Assembly: GCA_949316235.1 (NCBI GenBank) | Contig: OX438758.1 | Coordinates: forward strand, 17,517,194 to 17,581,193 | Source of the DNA: Oegoconia quadripuncta | Taxonomy: Eukaryota > Arthropoda > Insecta > Lepidoptera > Autostichidae | Direction: 5' to 3' | DNA: 64,000 nt | In this document: piece after piece, positions 1 through 10,256 of the stretch | Numbering within the stretch: the first letter of the stretch is position 1 | Layout of the letters: each line of letters begins with the position of its first letter | The notes under the pieces: model-generated | The model's input: the letters and a program-made list of their open reading frames with translations, nothing else | Database searches by the model: none | What the model was told of the DNA's origin: nothing | Translations under genes and position numbers: made by a program

Positions 1-13
1 TACGGTAAATACC

Positions 14-622
14 TTGTCACAATTTGTGGAGAAACCCCTCCAGGAACATTGGCTTATGGTTAAACGATTATTGCGATATTTAAAAGGAACGTTACCTCAC
101 GGTATTTCATACCGAGATATAGAGGGTGATACAAATAGATTTGCTGCCTACAGTGATGCAGATTACGCTGGAGACACTATGTCACGACGCTCCACGTCTG
201 GATCAGTTTTCATCAGTGCAGGAGGTGCGATTATGTGGACTAGTAGAAAGCAGAGAAGTGTTAGTCTGTCTACCACAGAAGCTGAGTATATAGCGGCGAG
301 ACAAGCTGCACAAGATGTAGTCTGGTTGTCCAGACTAATTATGGAGATTACTGGGGAAGTCTTCCGCCCAACCCTGTTTGTACCCTGTTTGTCGATAACC
401 AGAGTGCAATAAAGCTGATAAAAACCCACAGTTTCACTACAAAACTAAACATATTGACACACGCTATAAGTTTGTCAGAGAACTATACTACGAAAATAAA
501 CTTTGTGTGGAGTATGTTCGTAGTAGTGAACAATATGCGGATATATTTACCAAGGTCCTCTCAAAGGATCGACTACAGGATCTCCAAAACGCTGTTGGGT
601 GTGTTTCCCAAGCGACTATCTA
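14..622 (+). pseudogene. Ty1/copia-type retrotransposon pol 3' end (RNase H), frameshifted
   Basis: The first open frame (14-412) holds the classic copia RNase H segment: a YSDADYAGD block with its catalytic aspartate near residue 48, an S-T-T-E-A-E-Y block with the catalytic glutamate near residue 89, then the WLSRL helix. The frame is broken where an 11-bp tandem duplication (371-381 and 382-392) shifts it, so the expected DNQSAI block continues in another frame. A second shift of one base lies near 419-424. The remaining C-terminal part (tract KHIDTR, then YADIFTK) ends at a TAA near 622. RNase H removes the RNA template during reverse transcription. The window begins inside the gene, so upstream protease, integrase and RT are not visible. 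The copia assignment is strong; the copy is dead at the protein level. Confidence 0.9.
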
Positions 623-722
623 ATTAGATGGAGTACAACGAGGTGTAGGGAGGGTATTGGAGATGAAACCTCTTACATACCTTATTTATTTATAGTTTTA
701 CTTTTCTTATTAGAAGCATAAA

Positions 723-974
723 ATTCATAATAATGTTATTCAGTTGAAGCAGAGTTCATTTATATCATTCATAATAATGCTATTCAGTTGAAGCAGAGTT
801 AATTTATAACATTCATAATAATGTTATTCAGTTGAAGCAGAGTTCATTTATATCATTCATAATAATGCTATTCAATTGAAGCTGAGTTAATTTATAATAT
901 TCATAATAATGTTATTCAGTTGAAGCAGAGTTCATTTATAACATTCATAATAATGCTATTCAGTTGAAGCAGAC
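723..974 (+). repeat. 44-bp tandem repeat, six units, in the probable copia 3' LTR
   Basis: Units start at 723, 767, 811, 855, 899 and 943, exactly 44 bp apart, each opening ATTCATAATAATG and continuing TTCAGTTGAAGCAGAGTT. Alternating variants (GTTATT/GCTATT and TTCATTTATAT/TTAATTTATAA) suggest growth as 88-bp pairs. The array lies about 80 bp past a plausible LTR start near 643 (TGTAGGGAGGG), just downstream of the pol stop. The LTR end is not identified. Confidence 0.85.
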
Positions 975-1163
975 TTGTTTTTTTAATATGACTCAATGTT
1001 TTCCTCGTAATTATATTTCATTATTATGACTATACTTTTAGGTTTTGATTTTGTATTCTCTAAAATAAGATAAATTTATTTGTCATTCAAAATTTTGCCT
1101 AATTATATCATACGTAATGTGTGTACATAATATTTAACTTGGTGAATTTGGAAATAATAGATA

Positions 1164-1650
1164 CTGGTTCCAACACTGACTTACGGGAGTGAATGCTGGG
1201 TATGGCAAAAGAAGAATGAAAGTAGAATAAATGTAGTGGAAATGAGATCATTGAGAAGTATGAATGGGGTGACTTTGAAAGATAGAGTCAGAAATAGTGT
1301 AATTAGCGAGTTAAGCAGTGTGAATGAAGACGTAGTGACAAAGATTGAAAAAGGTTTTGGACATGTGGAGAGGATGAATGAAAGAAGACTTACGAACGAG
1401 ATATACAAAGCGAATTTGGATGGTAGTGTTGGTAGGGGAAGACCACGGCGAACGTACCATGATCAAATCGGGGACGTCTTAAAGAAAGGCCAAGTCGAGA
1501 GTACCCTAAACCGACGAGCATGTATGAACAACCTTATGAGAGTGAAGGAAGCAGAAGAGGTGTGTCAGGATCGTAGCAAGTGGAAGTCTGTGGTCTCTGC
1601 CTACCCCTATGGGAAACAGGCGTGATATTATGTATGTATGTATGTATGAA
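1164..1650 (+). mobile_element. RTE-like LINE, 5'-truncated C-terminus plus TATG tail
   Basis: An open frame from about 1164 to 1624 encodes the last ~150 residues of a non-LTR reverse transcriptase: TLTYGSECW, a MRSLR block, [23 protein letters not shown] and a closing [16 protein letters not shown] before TGA. This order is typical of an RTE-like LINE family abundant in Lepidoptera. The stop is followed at once by a short TATG microsatellite (about 1629-1650), the usual way such elements end. The RT catalytic domain is missing, so the copy is dead on arrival. A 68-bp piece of the same end occurs at 11467. Confidence 0.85.
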
Positions 1651-2317
1651 AGAACGAGTGTATATACCAAAAAAGCCGATCGCATTTTTATTTTTTACCA
1701 TAAAAATCCTATGAGACTGCAGCGATCAAAACGAATCAAACGACACCATGCACTTCGACATCGGTCAAGCGGTTTAGGCTACAGGAGGTAATATAGAAAT
1801 CTACATACATACACTCGAAATACATTACCCTCCTTTGAGCAGTCGGGTAAAAAGCCTTAAAAGGCCTTGCTGATATGCCTTCTGTCTGGATTAATCCACG
1901 CTACGCCACTGTGGGCTGATCACAACAATTTTTTCTTCTGCAGGCTATATAATTCCACTACTAATCCTTCCCATCCTTTTTGGGTTTTACCCATTATCTT
2001 TTTGCAAAAAATTAGGAACAAATAATATCATTCGTAAAATCGTTTAGCAATGTTTTCTTTTTTCAGTGCAAAACATTTTCAATTTAACGGTAGCATCTAC
2101 ACGTTACCTCCACGGTGTAGCACAGGCGCCGAGGGAAGGCAATTTATCTTAATAAGCACCGGTCTCCGTATTAGAATTAATCAGGCGCGATGCATTAATC
2201 GCACCTTTTAATTTTACCTGAAGATTAAATGTGCAACCCATTTATAAAGAGACGATAAATGCTTTTTAATCTTTTTCCAATAGAATATTGGGTGGAGTTA
2301 TAATAATAGAATACATT
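1651..2317. other. No gene seen; degenerate interspersed repeat
   Basis: The segment 1671-1835 (CATCGGTCAAGCGGTTTAGG, then CATACATACACTCGAAA) resembles repeated sequence common in lepidopteran intergenic DNA, and related wording recurs near 59280-59330. No coding signal or RNA gene is seen in the rest. Confidence 0.3.
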
Positions 2318-2592
2318 ATCATCATCATCAATCCGTAAACATCCCACTGCAGGGATATAGACCTTCCCTCACATTGAAGGAGTATGGGCTGGCCGAATGC
2401 GGGTTGGTGACTTCACATTCTTCACCTTCGATTTTTTTTACATTTTCAAGCAAAAAGCAAATAAGAGCAATCGTATAAATGCACATAAATAAGTAAAATT
2501 TAAAACTCATTGGTGCGTGGCCTGTCTGGGAATCGAAACCGGACCTCCCAAATTGGGAGGCCGCGTCTTAACCGCTGAGCCACCGACGCTCT
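2318..2592 (-). mobile_element. tRNA-derived SINE, family A
   Basis: Read on the minus strand, the element begins at 2592 with GAGCGTCGGTGGCTCAGCGG, which contains an A-box-like Pol III promoter, followed by a degenerate B box (GGTTTCGATTCCC). The body carries the lepidopteran phrase 'CCCGCATTCGGCCAGCCC' in the opposite sense, and the element ends in a GAT-repeat tail at 2318-2331. A second copy lies at 14692-15012 in the other orientation. Confidence 0.8.
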
Positions 2593-2717
2593 ACAGACAC
2601 AGATGTACAGATTATAATAGAATACAATTACAAAAATAATAATAAAACTAACGTGTATGTATAATAAAAAGAACTAACACATTTGGTTGGTTAATTATTC
2701 TAAATATGATAACTTTG

Positions 2718-3036
2718 TTTTTTTTTTAACTTGACTTCAATCACACCTGATGTTAAGTGAAGATGAGGTCGAAGGTGGAGGCGTACTGACCCGGAAACCC
2801 TAACACATTTGGAGGACTGGATATCTTATCTCTGACAACCGGAACACAACAATGCTATTAACATTGTTGCTTGGCGGCAGATTTAGATAAGATGGTGGTA
2901 GCTAGCCAGGCGGACATTTTAAAATGCCCTACCACCAATCAAACCGAGTAGTTAAACATGTACCCCGCTGGCGAGAGAACCCACGACCTCCGAATCGTAA
3001 ACCCAATGTTATTTACATTGAGCCACGGAGGCGCTT
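2718..3036 (-). mobile_element. tRNA-derived SINE, family B (near full length)
   Basis: On the minus strand it starts with GCGCCTCCGTGGCTCAATGT (A-box region), passes GGAGGTCGTGGGTTCTC (mutated B box) and GGGTACATGTTTAACTACTC, and ends GATTGAAGTCAAG followed by poly-A (poly-T at 2718-2727). Better preserved B boxes (GGGTTCGATC) occur in the copies at 22.0 and 47.0 kb. Nine copies or fragments make this the commonest repeat here: 2.7, 12.5, 13.7, 22.0, 45.5, 47.0, 52.2, 56.4 and 58.3 kb. Confidence 0.85.
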
Positions 3037-3151
3037 AAAATTAATGTAGTTAAATTAATTTAGTAAATTTAAAAAGTTAAATTGGTAAATTAAGTTACTG
3101 TAAATCTAAAGTACTCGAAACCTTCGCTTAAACAAATTTATGAGTGAATGT

Positions 3152-3309
3152 TGTGGGAGGCGCTGGTTTTATAATTAAACCACATAAAATAATTTAGGAC
3201 TGTATATTGGTAATTAAATTGATAGGGTTACAGAGAGTTGCTTAGCCGATCGCGGCTGACGTGTGACTAAAGTACTTACTTATATGTAGGTATGTGCTTG
3301 TCTCGTACA
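3152..3309 (+). repeat. 158-bp interspersed repeat with TG...CA ends (solo-LTR-like), copy 1
   Basis: Runs from TGTGGGAGGCGCTGG to CTTGTCTCGTACA and is nearly identical, with the same length, to 11296-11453; similarity stops sharply at both ends. TG/CA termini and sharp boundaries suggest a short solo LTR. No clear target duplication is seen, so a MITE or other short element is not excluded. Confidence 0.6.
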
Positions 3310-5459
3310 TAATTGGGGACGGCAGAAAAAGATACATAAAATACAAACATATCTAAATTATACAATGTTATCTTATTTTTTAATTTTTTGAATAAATATA
3401 ACTTGAACAATATATACTGTTTCTATTCTCTTATTGTAATATCCCCACCTTTTTAAGTAACTGGATACAATAACGCACATACACATAAAATTTTAATCTG
3501 TATTACAAAGAACTGGAAGTAAATATTGTTATTTATTTTACTTATAATCCAACTGCATACTAAGTAACTGGATATAATGCAATGTAGGTACATATATTTT
3601 ATTATTTCACTAATTTTGTAGCTGTATTTCCAAGAATTGGAAATATATATTCTTACTTACTGACTTTTCTTAAAGCAACATCTATTAAAGGTAAGTGTTG
3701 AATTTTGAACCTTTCTGCTTGTCTAAACAGAATGTAGTTATGAATGTAATCCTATGAATCCAAAGAAGTTAGATGTTTATAATTAATTTGCATTGATACA
3801 TGAATCTTAGGAAGGTTACAGCGTAAAACATATTCTACAGTGATTTACTCATCTAGTGAAATCTAGTGAGGCCTAAACAAGCAGAAATGCCTTATTACAG
3901 AAATCATATAAATCAACAGCTATCTATATTATCTCATCTGTGAATTATAGAAAACAAATTTATACAGTTTATCAACACTGTTGCAATAATATCCAATACC
4001 TACTTACAAACTTATCTATACTTCTTTTACTTTCAAGTTTAGTTTTTTACATGCTAACCGTACAAGTGGTTTCTTTCTTTATTTATATTTATCTCTAATT
4101 GGTAAGTATAAAAAAGGGAAACAAGATGAGCATCAAATCAGACTTATTGTCTATATCTATTTGTTGCTAGCAATTACTTGAACACTAGGCAACAATAGGT
4201 TTAACAAACTTGAAAATAGAAGTTTGTGCCATACAAATAACAAGGTGCTAACCAGCTGTTAACCAAGTAATAACAACAGAAATTTTTAAAGTACAATAAT
4301 AGGATGTTTTGTGCCTTGCACTGTAATTGAACCTTATGAATAATACACCATATACACCATAAAAGGTACAATTTAAATCTAATTTAATGTAAGAAACATA
4401 ATTTTGACACCTGCGCCATTATAAATTTTATGAATAGTTACCACATTACAAGACTGGCTATCGTCGCACCAAGCGTTAGGATTTATGACTAAAAGCCTTA
4501 TATAATATTAAAACTAAATATGAAACGAAATGTCTCATAGTAAGAATCAATGTTGTAATAGCAAATTTAACTTTGAGGAGCCCTTACACATATTATATGA
4601 ATTGAAAGTTTGTTCATCATTTTTATTAGCCACGTAACACGGTTACCTTAAGAATCTCAGCTGAGATAGCAATGTCTGTATTTTACTAAGTGAATAATCT
4701 ATTAAGTATAAAAATTGTGGTTCGTTCCACTGTAACTCGTAATTTCAATTTACCTTCAAAAATTGATTTTATTCTGTGGGCTACTTAGACTGACTGAAAA
4801 CTTGACAGGTTCTACCTTTAGCCCGGTCACCATGAATTCAGAAAACAGATACAAGTGAATATTGACAGTGAAATCAAAACTCAAACCTTAACATTGCCAT
4901 CACTACCTATCAATATGTATGTAGGTATATAAATAACAGCTATAACCCTTATGAGATACACTGATAAACCTATTAAGTCAATAAGTATGGAATTGTGTGT
5001 GCTTATATTTTTATACTGTAATGGCATTAAATTTTAATAAACTGTAAAAAAATTGTTTGACACAACCATTTAATTCTAATGTCAGTGGGGAAAATCCCAT
5101 GAAATATTAGTTAACCAAGATTGTTGTATAATCATTCTTGCTACTACAACAATGGATCCTGTTGGATCAAACAATTGACTTACCTAAGTATAAATACTCA
5201 AAGATGCGTTTTGTTTAAGTTTCCAATACATATTGATATGGAAATTTTATATTTAAGGTGTAGATATGAACATTGTATTTAACACCTAAAGTTTTAACAC
5301 GAGAAATTTCATTTTCACACAAATCAATTTCCATTAGGTTTAGAGATATTTTTAATAGATTGTTATTATTGTTTGAACACCATCCATTGAGAAACATCAA
5401 GGTTTGACAACTCGATTAATTGTTTTTATTAAAAATAACATAAAACAATCCTTAATTCG
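3310..5459. other. AT-rich intergenic DNA, nothing recognised
   Basis: About 2.1 kb with only short ORFs and no RT, transposase or exon-like signal. Around 3455-3640 a weak pattern recurs (AAGTAACTGGATA at about 3454 and 3562), suggesting an old degenerate duplication. Confidence 0.5.
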
Positions 5460-5517
5460 GACAACTGGATCCATAAGTTGGATAGTAACCATACATAAGA
5501 GATTATTTATATTTCAT
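5460..5517 (+). repeat. 58-bp perfect direct repeat, left copy flanking the virus-like ORF
   Basis: Begins GACAACTGGATCC and ends ATTTATATTTCAT; identical over all 58 bp to 6836-6893. The two copies bracket the nucleoprotein-like frame and nothing else. This is long for a target-site duplication but has the right layout for one. Confidence 0.85.
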
Positions 5518-5561
5518 TTATATTTCAATATAATGCAAAAATTGACGGCATTGATATTACC

Positions 5562-6749
5562 GTGAAATCCGTTGTTGAAAAAATTAAAGCCCAAAAAATT
5601 CAGATAAATTTTCTAATCTGTACTCCAATAGTAGAACTAATAACATTGTTTAGGTCATTCTATGACGAAGTACGAACTGGAGTTACCAGATTTCGTGTAA
5701 GGGAATCAGTTGCCAGGAAAGGAGTTAAGAGGACAAAAGAAGGTAAATTGATTCCCACCACCAAACAATCTGAAAACACTCAAAACATATCACAGTATGG
5801 GTTAACAAACCAGCATATTGCCCTTTTACAAGGAGTGACTTTGGCTCCTGAGAGACGAACAGGGGTGTTAAGAAGTCTAGGTCCATTAACTCAGGCGATA
5901 TTGCTCATTATGGAAGACAAGTTTTTCGATAAATTGAAATCCGCTATGAGTAATAGTTTACAGATGTTGCCTATGGCTTCTGAAATTATTGCGTCATTCA
6001 AGGAAGCTAATCACCCCGGTAGTGTATCTGGCGTCATGAAGGAACTTGGAGATATATTACTGTTAACCACTTCAAGATCCACACAAAAGATTTACTTCCC
6101 ATTACTTCTTTTTTACAACTTTTGGCAAAGAAAAGGTGATTTGCAGTGGAGTTTCTCTGGAGCTCCCATGTTAAAGTTTTACACGGATTTTATTACAACT
6201 AATGATTTGAAGTTCAAAATGAGGAGCGGATCTGATATGCTCAAAACATCTGAGGTTGTATTCCATGCGATGTTTGGAACATATTTAGAGAATTTAAATG
6301 TTCTGGAAAAAATCACTAATAAAGCTAAATGGCACAATAGAAAGGAAGTAAATGCAGTGTTCCAAAAGCGGGGAGAAAAAGAACAAATAGTGTTCAGCCC
6401 CATCGTATTTAAGTATGTATCGAAGATGTCTCAAGCATTGTTGACTAAATCTCTTGGTAATATTGATCCTATGTCTATAAGTAGACCATCGTTCACTGGG
6501 TTTCGTAAAAGGACCTTTACTCAAGAATTCCTTACTTATATAACGACAGGGAAGAGTGCATTAAACTTCACGAGTGAGCCCACTCAATTGCAATACGCGC
6601 TTAAGAAATTAAAAGATGAATTGTTGAATGAAAAAGATAAATTGACAAATGTTGGAACTAATAAATGGGAGACTAAGACAAGTAGTGGTGAATGGGTAAA
6701 ATGTGACTTTGTTCCTGAAGAGGGGAATCTTTTCTTTTATGGTAATTAA
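5562..6749 (+). CDS. Endogenous viral element: probable orthomyxovirus-like nucleoprotein
   Basis: This is a single uninterrupted 395-residue frame, much longer than chance in such AT-rich DNA. The frame is open back to 5499, but no ATG opens it; the start given is a GTG, so the N-terminus is probably missing. Visible in order: a very basic segment (residues ~37-69), GLTNQHIALLQG (80-91), a hydrophobic helix (~108-117), EANHPGSVS (148-156), a leucine-rich stretch followed by IYFPLLLF (177-184), and a mixed-charge C-terminus ending in an acidic/aromatic tail. No signal peptide or membrane segment stands out. The order of the middle motifs and the overall size suggest to me an RNA-binding nucleoprotein of Orthomyxoviridae, perhaps the quaranjavirus/thogotovirus side; that family call is by eye. 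In a virus such a protein coats the genomic RNA. No intron or nearby host exon is seen. An open frame implies a recent insertion or retained function. Confidence 0.55.
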   Translation: MKSVVEKIKAQKIQINFLICTPIVELITLFRSFYDEVRTGVTRFRVRESVARKGVKRTKEGKLIPTTKQSENTQNISQYGLTNQHIALLQGVTLAPERRTGVLRSLGPLTQAILLIMEDKFFDKLKSAMSNSLQMLPMASEIIASFKEANHPGSVSGVMKELGDILLLTTSRSTQKIYFPLLLFYNFWQRKGDLQWSFSGAPMLKFYTDFITTNDLKFKMRSGSDMLKTSEVVFHAMFGTYLENLNVLEKITNKAKWHNRKEVNAVFQKRGEKEQIVFSPIVFKYVSKMSQALLTKSLGNIDPMSISRPSFTGFRKRTFTQEFLTYITTGKSALNFTSEPTQLQYALKKLKDELLNEKDKLTNVGTNKWETKTSSGEWVKCDFVPEEGNLFFYGN

Positions 6750-6835
6750 ATTTTGTTTACTGTATAATTATAATGTTTTTTATCTTTTGACTAATATTTT
6801 GTAATTTCCAATCTATAGTTTTGTGTCATTGTAAA

Positions 6836-6893
6836 GACAACTGGATCCATAAGTTGGATAGTAACCATACATAAGAGATTATTTATATTTCAT
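6836..6893 (+). repeat. 58-bp perfect direct repeat, right copy
   Basis: Identical to 5460-5517. It starts 87 bp after the stop of the virus-like ORF. No long poly-A precedes it. Confidence 0.85.
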
Positions 6894-8778
6894 GTAACAT
6901 ATTTATGTCGCCGTAAATGTAATCAACGTATGTATTACATAGTATAACAAAGACACCAAATGGATATTGATTTGTAGTAGTTAATAGCTAGCTCATAGAA
7001 AGAAGAAGAATTTGAGCTAAACCCTATTAATGGTTTTTAATTTGGATGAGCTGTACATCCGTTTGTGGACAGCTTCTCCATAAAATATTTTGTAATGTAC
7101 CATGAGATACATTTAGTTACCTTTATTTGTTAGATTTTTTTTGAATATCTTCTATAGTAAGATCTAATATATTTTTTGCAGATTGAATATTATGGAGAAT
7201 GTTAATTTATTTTTTGTACACATGGTCCATTCAGCAAAGTTTTACTATTTTTATTTATTACTGGGTGAAGTGGTAAAAAGTATACCTGACCATATCTATT
7301 TAATCATATGTCTAAACGCCTATATAAATCCCATGGCATAGTTTAATGTACTACCTCTTCTATAATACTTCTATATATTTGCAAAGGACTGGGATTAATT
7401 AAATATCTTATTGTGCAGGCATTGCAGGGCACATGAAAGTGAATCACCAATTCACATTTTTCAACTAGACTTACGTGACCACTGAAATTACTTGTATTAC
7501 AATGGCTATATTTATCTGCACACTGTATATTAACATCTGTAACATATTCAAACATGTATAACATAAATACAAGCCTCCAGAAGCAACAGTAGTTTGTTCA
7601 TACAATAAATTATTAAGGAACAAGTTCCAAGCCAAAGGTTGTCTAATTCTATTCTTTTAAATTCTTTGTCTGTTGATTTGACATCAGATGGAGGATGGAC
7701 CGTTCAACAATCGTTATTTCTCTGAAATTATAGTAAATTAGATTGTAATGTTTTCTACAACACAAGTTAATCTCATAGTATAGACATTTTTTGTTGAATG
7801 GACACGAAATTGTTTAAGTTTATTTGAACAATGACCAATGAACGGTGTTCACGGTTTGTTCACTGAACATTTTGCATTACCTTTTATCTGTTAAATCAAA
7901 CGATATTAAAAATTCGACTACCAGAGTCACAAAGAGACCAAGTATGTCATTTAACTACCTTGTTCATCAAACAATTTTACTTTTAGGTACAGTCGGAAGT
8001 GAAACATTATCGCACTTACTTATGGTTAACACTACCTGCTTCAATGCCTGTTGAACATTTTTCTGATGCAGGGGCATGTTTGGTCCTACTTCACAAAATA
8101 TTGCAGTTAAACATTTACCTGCATTTATTAGGATATTTATTTAAACATGTTTACACAATTTATTTGTTGTGCCAAATTCGACCCGCTAATAAAGTGAGAC
8201 TAACCTAAATTTATCACATTAGTGCAGCTGGTGGCTCAAAACATAAGTACACCTAAGTAGACTTTTCTGCTTACGGTGATAGTTACCAAGCTTCCATGAA
8301 CCACCCTTTTGGACCAGGCTGCCATGAGTGACAGTCTCGAGTACAGTTGCTCGCATTTCTAGAAATGTTAAAAACATGCATAAGCCAGACGAACTGCCAC
8401 TGAGTTTTATATGGAAGCATCTTGTTGATCGAGCAGTCATTACAATATAGGTACAAATTATAAATACATTCCAGGCTTTTACAGGGACCTTCATGCTTTG
8501 CAATGCATCTAAATGTTGTTTAGCTTTAGAAATAAATTCTGTGAAGGCATGAGCAGTGCATTTAGTGATTGGTTAAATTTCTAACAGAACATAAATTTGT
8601 AATAATTTTATTTTTATTAATATAGTGCTGTTTTAGTAGTTGGAGGGCTTAATAATAATTTTATGCTAAATGTTTTAATAAACCTGAGGCCTCTCCTTCT
8701 AAATAATGGAAATTATCACACTGTGATAACGTTACTTTTGTGGATTACACTTTGAAATAAGTGAATAATAGCCACCTA
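6894..8778. other. Downstream part of the minus-strand gene at 9 kb? Candidate exons only
   Basis: No repeat family is recognised. On the minus strand two stretches look exon-like: about 8515-8290, after an acceptor-like TGCCTTCACAG, where two overlapping frames are open (one with HLDALQSMKVPVKAW, one with NDCSINKMLPYKTQWQF); and about 7542-7345, after GTTACAG, a cysteine-rich frame with KYSHCNTSNFSGHVSL ending in TAA. Splice phases could not be joined with confidence to the exon at 8785. Confidence 0.25.
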
Positions 8779-8784
8779 CCTCAC

Positions 8785-9180
8785 CTGAGCACTTGTAATT
8801 ATATATTGGTGGTAAGCGCTGGAATCCTCCAGTCTGTTCAGTTTACAATACTCTGTGTATGGAACGAAGGCTAGACCGTGACCGGATTGGCCATTATTAC
8901 CTGAACTGTGACATAATACCTCTTCAAACTTTGCTGGTGTGAACATGTATTTTTTCTCCGTTATTGAGAAATCCTCTTTACTATCAGGATCTAAAACAAA
9001 AATGTTTACATGAACCTCGGCATAAAGCTGGAAGGAAGCCACCAAGCAATCTTTCTTCACTTTGAACTCACTATGCGTGGAGACCTTTAATTTGGCATCA
9101 GCTTCAAATAAATTATAAATACGTGCTAGGGTTCTTTCAGCCTGACCCCGGGCAAATACGATACTCTGAAGCTTAGGCAT
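8785..9180 (-). CDS. First coding exon of an unidentified host gene
   Basis: The frame starts with ATG at 9180 (protein begins MPKLQSIVFARGQAERT) and runs ~132 residues to a consensus donor, CAG|GTGAGG, at 8785/8784. A second good donor, GAG|GTAGGT, lies 5 bases further and would add two residues in another phase. The frame is also open upstream to 9333 with in-frame ATGs, so a longer start is possible. Composition is that of a soluble, mixed-charge protein: RTLARIYNLFEAD, KKDCLVASFQLYAEVHVNIF, then GHGLAFVPYTEY. No transposon similarity is seen, codon use is varied, and a CpG-rich patch lies just upstream, all favouring a host gene. I do not recognise the family; the strand pattern faintly recalls a MATH/TRAF-like beta-sandwich, too weak to assign. 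Confidence 0.45.
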
Positions 9181-9339
9181 TTTGCTTGGAAATATGCAAA
9201 GCCACACACAATGCTTAGTATCTAGGTATTCCATACACAAATATAATATTTTTCTAATGTAGGTAACTAATTTTCTAGGCACAACTTTCATACAAATTAC
9301 AATAACACAGTATAACACGCAACGCAGGTTCACTCCCTA

Positions 9340-9660
9340 TGAACTGTCTCACAAATGAATAAGATGGCGGCGAGTTCATGCAACACTGTGCAAGCGCACG
9401 TGGCCCAACAGCAAACTTAAAGTTGTCGATTCGCTGCAGTTCGCGATGTTTCGTAGACAAGTTGGCGTCCCGCTTGTACCCGCTGAATCTCGCGGCCGTC
9501 TCTGTTGTTCGGCATCGCCTAGTCTCGCCGGTATGTAGGCTGTCTCTATTGCTCCTGCTGCGGTCCGCTATATGGTACTCCTCGGTAGTTACTGTGAACC
9601 CCGAAGAATGTGTCTACGCAAAGTTATTTCGTGTAGTTGCGTAATTCTGCACCTTGAAAG
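9340..9660 (-). promoter_or_regulatory. CpG-rich putative promoter/5' UTR region
   Basis: This stretch is rich in CpG (for example GATGGCGGCGAG at 9364, CTCGCGGCCGTC near 9488, CTCGCCGG near 9525) against AT-rich surroundings. It sits directly upstream of the minus-strand exon at 9180. A 33-codon ORF begins at an ATG at 9377 on the minus strand and could act as an upstream ORF. No TATA box is evident. The plus-strand open frame 9378-9644 is probably a by-product of the base composition. Confidence 0.4.
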
Positions 9661-10256
9661 AAAGCACGGGGCACATGCTCAGGAATGCGCAAAATGAATG
9701 AACACATCAATGTCCCATATGAATGTCTTTAGCGACTATAAGTTTTTATTAATTATTCGTTGTTTTATACGTTTATTACTTTATTGCATTGATTAATTTA
9801 ATTATAATGTCCACCAATAATATTTATATAGAATAAGATTTTTTCACTCAGGCGTAGGTATATTAATTATTTATACGTGCAAACGTTTATGCACATAGTT
9901 AATGTCCACCAAATTATATTTTTTATCTTGCACTCGCGCGTGTAGTTTTAAGATGCAAACGTTTATGCACTTAATAGTTCCACATAATAAAGTTATTTGG
10001 CACTCACATAGGTACACTATATAGTTCCTTATGGAACATTTATCAGTCCGTATCACACAAAGTGCGACCCATTGATTGTTTATAGCAACAACACGAACTG
10101 TTCTTAATGGACAAGACGTTGGTATTTTAAAAATGACACCCATAGCAGCGTCTCTTTGTGGTAAGCGTACAGACTGAATTACCACAAAGTTTGATAAGCA
10201 CCCATAGCAGCGCAAATACCCTGTACAAAACAGTACGTCACTTTGTCTCTAATATA
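9661..10256. other. No gene supported; short direct repeats
   Basis: TGCAAACGTTTATGCAC occurs twice (about 9878 and 9953), as does CACCCATAGCAGCG (about 10137 and 10198), with an inverted TTTGTGGTAA/TTACCACAAA pair between the latter. A 114-codon minus-strand ORF (9871-10215) has no recognisable motif. Confidence 0.35.

Noticed and set aside
1236..1625. A host gene at 1.2-1.6 kb
   Set aside because: The peptide is a common LINE RT C-terminus directly followed by a microsatellite tail.
6179..6524. Minus-strand ORFs within the virus-like frame
   Set aside because: Shadows of the 395-residue plus-strand frame.
5460..6893. 58-bp direct repeats as LTRs of a small retroelement
   Set aside because: They lack TG/CA ends, a primer-binding site and a polypurine tract, and are too short for LTRs.
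9378..9644. 88-codon plus-strand ORF
   Set aside because: It overlaps the CpG-rich start region of the minus-strand gene; its composition reflects CpG content and no motif is present.
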